This document shows, piece after piece, positions 60,152-64,000 of a stretch of 64,000 nucleotides of DNA. Source of the DNA: Eutypella sp. D-1 (lineage: Eukaryota > Ascomycota > Sordariomycetes > Xylariales > Diatrypaceae); contig JAJTTP010000020.1 in the NCBI GenBank assembly GCA_023313575.1, positions 744,001-808,000 of the forward strand, read 5' to 3'. The position numbers and the translations under genes were made by a program. A model generated the notes under the pieces. The model searched no databases and was not told where the DNA came from. It was given only the letters and a program-made list of their open reading frames with translations. The first letter of the stretch is position 1. The number at the start of each line of letters is the position of its first letter.

Positions 60152-60894
60152 ATGAGCAAGCTCTGGTCTCCAACAACAGCGGCGCAGCAGGCGGAGGATT
60201 CATCCAGCGGCACCGGCACCGGCACCGGCGGTGCGCCGCGGCGCGAGTCCGTCAGCCTCGCGGAGCAGTACGCGGCGCGGCAGCGCAACCCGGGCCGCCG
60301 CGTCGCCCAGATCGTCCGCCTCAAGCCCGAGTTCGTCGACCGCTACAAGCAGGTCCACGCCGCCGTCTGGCCCGAGGTCCTCCAGCAGATCAAGGTCTGC
60401 AATATCCAGGATTGTGAGTAGTGCAGTGCATTCCCCCCCCTCATGGGATGATTGTTATGGGGGCGATGCAGAAGGTGGTTCCTGGGGGAGGTGGTGGTAA
60501 TGGTGACGAGTAAGTAACTAACATGCATCTGCAGACAGCATCTTCCACGACAAAGACTCGGGCATCCTCTTCGCCACCTTCAAGTACGTCGGCTACGACT
60601 ACGCCGGTGATATGGAGCGCATGCGCGAGAACCCTAAGGTGCGGGAGTGGTGGGCCATGACGGATGGTTTCCAAGAAGTACGGAATTATTCCCCCCTCTC
60701 CTTCCAATTAATGCCCGATTTTAGCCGCTCCTTCTCTCTTTCACTTTCACTGGAAATCCGAGAACTGCCCGGCCTAGGTTAAGCTAATAATTGGACTTCT
60801 CCCCTCGTAGAGTTTGGTCCCCGGTGCCACGAGCAGCGAGGCCGGCGAGCCGTCTTGGTGGAAACCCGTCGAGGAGGTGTTCTACCTGCCGTGA
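60152..60894 (+). CDS. L-rhamnose mutarotase (RhaM family)
   Basis: Three exons, 60152-60413, 60535-60677 and 60811-60894, encode 162 residues. Introns GTGAGT..GCAG and GTACGG..GTAG have CTAAC and CTAAT branch sites and preserve frame. RhaM proteins are small ferredoxin-like dimers that interconvert sugar anomers. Seen: AQIVRLKPEFVDRYKQVHAA followed by VWPEVLQQIK, YSIFHDKDSGILFATFKYVG, NPKVREWWAMTDGFQE, and SWWKPVEEVFYLP at the end. The catalytic His and Tyr/Trp positions of the family are present. The first 45 residues are a Ser/Gly/Thr-rich extension not found in bacterial members and probably disordered. No rhamnose catabolic gene is visible around it, so its physiological role here is inference. 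Confidence 0.9.
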
Positions 60895-61224
60895 CGCCTC
60901 ACTGGCGTGGTCTACGTACTCCAACGGATAGGAATGAGGATAGGACTTTTCCGCGGGATATTCATTGGGAACTTGATAGCGGGTATACCAAACACAAAAC
61001 CAAACCCAAATAAAATTCTTAATTGTAAGGGGAACTGGTCTGGACTGATCATGTGGTTGACGCAAGGACGTGCCCGGAAATATACATGTAACGTGTGACA
61101 ATTCCCGGTAAGCACCCGAGCAGGTAAACTGACAAGCCAGTCAGTCCACAGCCGTGTAGAACGGGCTGCTCCCTCCCTTTTCAAATTCGTTCTCTCGCAC
61201 CCAGCCAATCTATTCATTAAGCCA
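60895..61224. other. Short intergenic between convergent genes
   Basis: About 330 bases holding the two 3' flanks; nothing else seen. Confidence 0.6.
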
Positions 61225-61922
61225 TCACCTCCACCCCTTAAACAACCCACCGCCACCGCCACCACCGCCACCACCTCCAGCGGCCCGGCGCGCCTCCGCA
61301 CGGAACCACTCCTCAAGAAACTTGCGATCAGCAAGCAGCCGCGCATCGGCAACCCGATCCCTCGACCGGGGCTCGCCGCGCTCGTCGAAGCAGAGCAGCG
61401 TCGGCAGCGACGAGATCATGTACTGTCCGCCGAGGCCGGCGGCCATGACGTCCGGGGCGTCGAACTCCACGACGCAGAAACCGACGCCACCCTCGGCCTC
61501 GCCCGCCCCGGTCTCCGCTACTACGGACCGCACCAGCGGCTCTACCGTCCGGCACGTCGCGCACCACGACGCCGTCCACAGCGTCGCTAGCGGCCGCCCT
61601 GCTGAGGACGAGAGGAGTTGGTACGTGTGCAGGTCGTCTGGCCGACGGACACTATGCGGTGCGGCGGGAGTTGGCAAATGGTCAGTCAACGACGATGGAA
61701 AAAGTCCGTTCCAGTATTCAACCTATCACTTGTAGGGGGGAGGGGGGGTAGGAGAGAGCCTGTGGGATTTGGTAGAACTTACGGATCGTAGATCTTGTTC
61801 GGTGCGCGGAGCTGCCGGGCCGTGGAGAAGTTTCTGATAGTAGTGGTTGTGCTGCCGCCAGCCCCACCCTTTAGGATCGGGAGCAGCTTTGTACGTGCGA
61901 CAGAACGCATCGTAGGCTGCAT
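61225..61922 (-). CDS. Mitochondrial thioredoxin-like protein
   Basis: Two exons, 61922-61783 and 61651-61225, encode 188 residues. The intron starts GTAAGT and ends CATAG, joining IYDP to VRRPDDLHTYQLL. The N-terminus (MQPTMRSVARTKLLPILKGG and on to RNFSTARQL) is a mitochondrial presequence; a second Met at residue 5 is an alternative start. The thioredoxin fold shows LATLWTASWCATC with the redox Cys77 and Cys80 (WCATC in place of WCGPC), then CVVEFDAPDVMA, and the cis-Pro in ISSLPTLLCF. The C-terminus ends in a run of 12 Gly before LFKGWR, unusual for a thioredoxin. The substrate is unknown. Family call is secure; targeting is inferred. Confidence 0.87.
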
Positions 61923-62749
61923 CTTAGTTCGTCCTATATATTACCGTTTTCTTCTTTCCCCTAAGGCGGGCGGCAGGTTAACCGGTTTAGCAAGCTTGGC
62001 CTTGGTTGATTCTAGGCAGACGTGGTGATGTTGGCTGCCAGCAATGGCGAAATAGGTATTTGGCGAATACAGGCCCCGTTTGTGAGCCCACGATCCCTTG
62101 TTTTGTATATATATGGTGGTCCTGGTCCTGGTCCAATTGACATGTGTGGGAATGAGAGCTTGGAGATCGACTTCTATCATCGATCCCGTTTTAGTCGTAC
62201 TTAAATACCCTTGGTTAGCTTTAGCTAAGAATTGCCGCCTCTTGGCGCGGGCTTGTCCTGTCAGTGGCGTCATAGCTATTATTAAGATGTTCCACGGAAT
62301 CGTGTCAGACTACATACGTAAAACTAGTATTCTTTCGTTTGTCGAGTTCGATGCGCGTGTATGTGCGTGCATGAACGGAATCACATCGTTTCGACGTATA
62401 TTCAAGACTGGCTTGTCTTCTATGCTATATCTGTCCGAGTGCAATCAGACGAAACCCCACTGCTGGAAGAACAAAACGAGTCGGTTACACCCTACCATCA
62501 TAAAGTCATTCCTCACCCGTGATCATATCATACCATCGTAAAGATAGCGCCCGATGATGCTCTACCAGAAACGCTTGTTGAGAATACAGGATATGCATGG
62601 TATCTAAAAAGTGAAAACGCGGAGATGAAAGAGAAGTATTATGCTGCCACCAACCATACCACGGGTTCTGCCCGCAAGTGCGAAGAAAAAGACCTATACG
62701 TATATGTAACTCCCGGGTCCGTGAAGAACCTCTACAGGTAGAAACCGGT
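61923..62749. other. Intergenic spacer
   Basis: About 830 bases between two minus-strand genes. It includes the thioredoxin-like promoter and the transporter's 3' flank; a 147-codon plus-strand frame has no family resemblance. Nothing supported. Confidence 0.55.
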
Positions 62750-64000
62750 TTAGAACTTCTCCATGAAGTTCATGCGGACGGTCCACATGCGGGCCCTCTT
62801 GCCGTATATGTACATAGGGACGGTGAAGCAAAGGATGAGGAGCTGTATGATGCCAATCCATAGAAACACGGACTTGGGACCGTCACTCGAGAGCCAATCC
62901 GTGACGAAGAGGCTAAACACGAGGCCGTGGAGGACGTTCTTGCTGAAATTCAATGTGACCAACGCCTCCCCGGCGTATTGGCGGTAGCTGTCGACGCAAA
63001 ACGTGATCGACGTCGTCGAGCCCAGCGAGCAGCCGAACGAGACCACACCGAAGAACACGGTCGGCACGATCCAGGGTGCGCCGTCATCCGCTGACCAGCC
63101 GAAGCCGATAAGCCCAACAACGGTGGTGATCGCGATCGGCGCCGCCATTATGAGACGAAACTCGGGTTCGTACAGTCCGCCATTGCGGCGGGCCATGGCC
63201 CTGACGATGATATCACTAACTTTCCCCGCCACGGCCGTGCCCAGGATACCGCCGATGAACGGCGAGATGTAGACGAGACCCGTCTGCAAAGCATTGAAAT
63301 GGTAATGCCCCTCACGGTATATGACGGCGACGGTCTCCGAGATGACGATCAGCCATCCCACCGAGCAAGCATAGATAGCGGCCGACCATAATACCGCTGG
63401 GTAAGAAAACAGAACGAAGGGGCGAAGCGCCACTTTCCACCACTTGTCCTGGTTCAGCCGACCGTTGTGCACCTTGAGGTGTTGAACGAAGGACTTCGGC
63501 GGTGCTTTCCGCAATGCGTGGGTATACAGTTGGCCTGTTGTGGCTGACGGCATGTTTGACATCGATGTCTTCTCGCTCTCCGTGTCGCTTAACACATCGT
63601 GACCATGCCGAGACCTGCCTGCTTCCTGGTCCCGAAGGTGATCCCCAGAGGGCCCGCCTAGCTGGTGTACATCCGGTGGTGGGGACATGGGGCTCTCAAG
63701 CGTTATGGACTCCCTGCGGGAGACCGTGTTGCCAAAAGACACCTGTCGTTCCGAGTGAGGTCGAAGTCGTGCCTGAGTGTGTGGAGGTACTGAGGACTGG
63801 TTGGCCCCATATTCCAAAGACTCTCCTTGGGTGATTTTATCATCGTCTAGCTCCTTCTCTTCGGAGGCCGGCCCCTGTTCCCCTCGTTTTGGCTCGGCGA
63901 ATCCCACATGAACACTCGCAGGGCGGCTGGGTTGTGCCGGCGACTGGGGGCTCTTCTCCGTAAGGTCCTTGGCATCTTTCTCGTCCGCAGCGCCAGCATT
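62750..64000 (-). CDS. MFS transporter, DHA1/Hol1-like, C-terminal half
   Basis: The frame is open from the right edge to a stop at 62750, giving 416 residues of the C-terminal half without introns. The first 150 or so residues are a long hydrophilic central loop. Six membrane helices follow, beginning FVLFSYPAVLWSAAIYACS and GLVYISPFIGGILGTAVAG. The loop after the second has the family-typical KVSDIIVRAMARRN followed by GGLYEPEFRL. Other helices include IAITTVVGLIGFGWS, WIVPTVFFGVVSFGCSLGS and FLWIGIIQLLILCFTVPMYI. The RRN-G-YEPE signature is what I recall for Hol1-like members of the drug:H+ antiporter group in fungi. Substrate cannot be predicted. The N-terminal six helices lie beyond the window. 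Confidence 0.9.
   Translation of the reverse strand, partial: NAGAADEKDAKDLTEKSPQSPAQPSRPASVHVGFAEPKRGEQGPASEEKELDDDKITQGESLEYGANQSSVPPHTQARLRPHSERQVSFGNTVSRRESITLESPMSPPPDVHQLGGPSGDHLRDQEAGRSRHGHDVLSDTESEKTSMSNMPSATTGQLYTHALRKAPPKSFVQHLKVHNGRLNQDKWWKVALRPFVLFSYPAVLWSAAIYACSVGWLIVISETVAVIYREGHYHFNALQTGLVYISPFIGGILGTAVAGKVSDIIVRAMARRNGGLYEPEFRLIMAAPIAITTVVGLIGFGWSADDGAPWIVPTVFFGVVSFGCSLGSTTSITFCVDSYRQYAGEALVTLNFSKNVLHGLVFSLFVTDWLSSDGPKSVFLWIGIIQLLILCFTVPMYIYGKRARMWTVRMNFMEKF

Overview
The window is nuclear DNA from a filamentous ascomycete, most likely Pezizomycotina and Sordariomycetes-like. Short introns (about 50-400 nt) with GT..AG ends and CTAAC/CTGAC/CTAAT branch sites interrupt most genes. 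GC-rich exons alternate with long, low-complexity, gene-poor spacers rich in TAGG/CCTA runs, G-tracts and microsatellites. Gene families are typical of this group (PAPS reductase, DHHC Erf2, Sls1, Nse3, EF-1alpha, fungal class I terpene synthase). No prokaryotic features, viral genes or intact transposons were seen. Order and species cannot be fixed from the sequence alone.

Layout, left to right: N-terminus of a membrane protein cut by the window edge (minus, 1-267); mitoribosomal mL45/Mba1-like protein (1735-2775); large disordered basic/acidic protein (3958-6860); 5.7 kb gene-free stretch; PAPS reductase (12555-13637); four-TM membrane protein (minus, 16030-17309); phosphoserine phosphatase (19210-20643); a 4 kb spacer holding one tRNA-like Pol III locus (minus, 23732-23850); small mitochondrial membrane protein (minus, 24602-25255); DHHC palmitoyltransferase Erf2 (27050-29395); Isd11 (minus, 31390-32562); zinc-finger protein (minus, 33308-34867); SF3b5 (35737-36144); Nse3 (minus, 36778-37952); Sls1 (38715-42339); EF-1alpha (minus, 42996-45063); a telobox Myb protein of the TRF/Tbf1 type (minus, 48232-50620); class I terpene synthase (minus, 51394-52838); Gdt1-type transporter (56325-58041); L-rhamnose mutarotase (60152-60894); thioredoxin-like protein (minus, 61225-61922); and the C-terminal half of a DHA1/Hol1-like MFS transporter cut by the right edge (minus, 62750-64000).

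Most genes are unlinked housekeeping functions: mitochondrial translation and Fe-S assembly (mL45, Sls1, Isd11, thioredoxin-like), sulfur and serine assimilation (PAPS reductase, phosphoserine phosphatase), chromosome maintenance (Nse3, telobox protein), mRNA splicing (SF3b5), palmitoylation (Erf2) and ion homeostasis (Gdt1). The accessory part is around 51-56 kb, where a terpene synthase stands alone beside a gene-poor tract.

The most unusual signals are in gene architecture. EF-1alpha appears to carry a non-canonical ATAAGT..TAC (AT-AC, U2-like) intron. The telobox gene has three GGGTTAGG boxes spaced exactly 11 bp apart in its own promoter. The spliceosome gene SF3b5 has a first coding exon that is only the ATG. 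Isd11 ends in a 10-nt exon. A perfect 10-bp palindrome, TACCTAGGTA, recurs seven times in non-coding DNA. All exon coordinates are my own reading of splice signals plus protein-family continuity and have not been tested against RNA.
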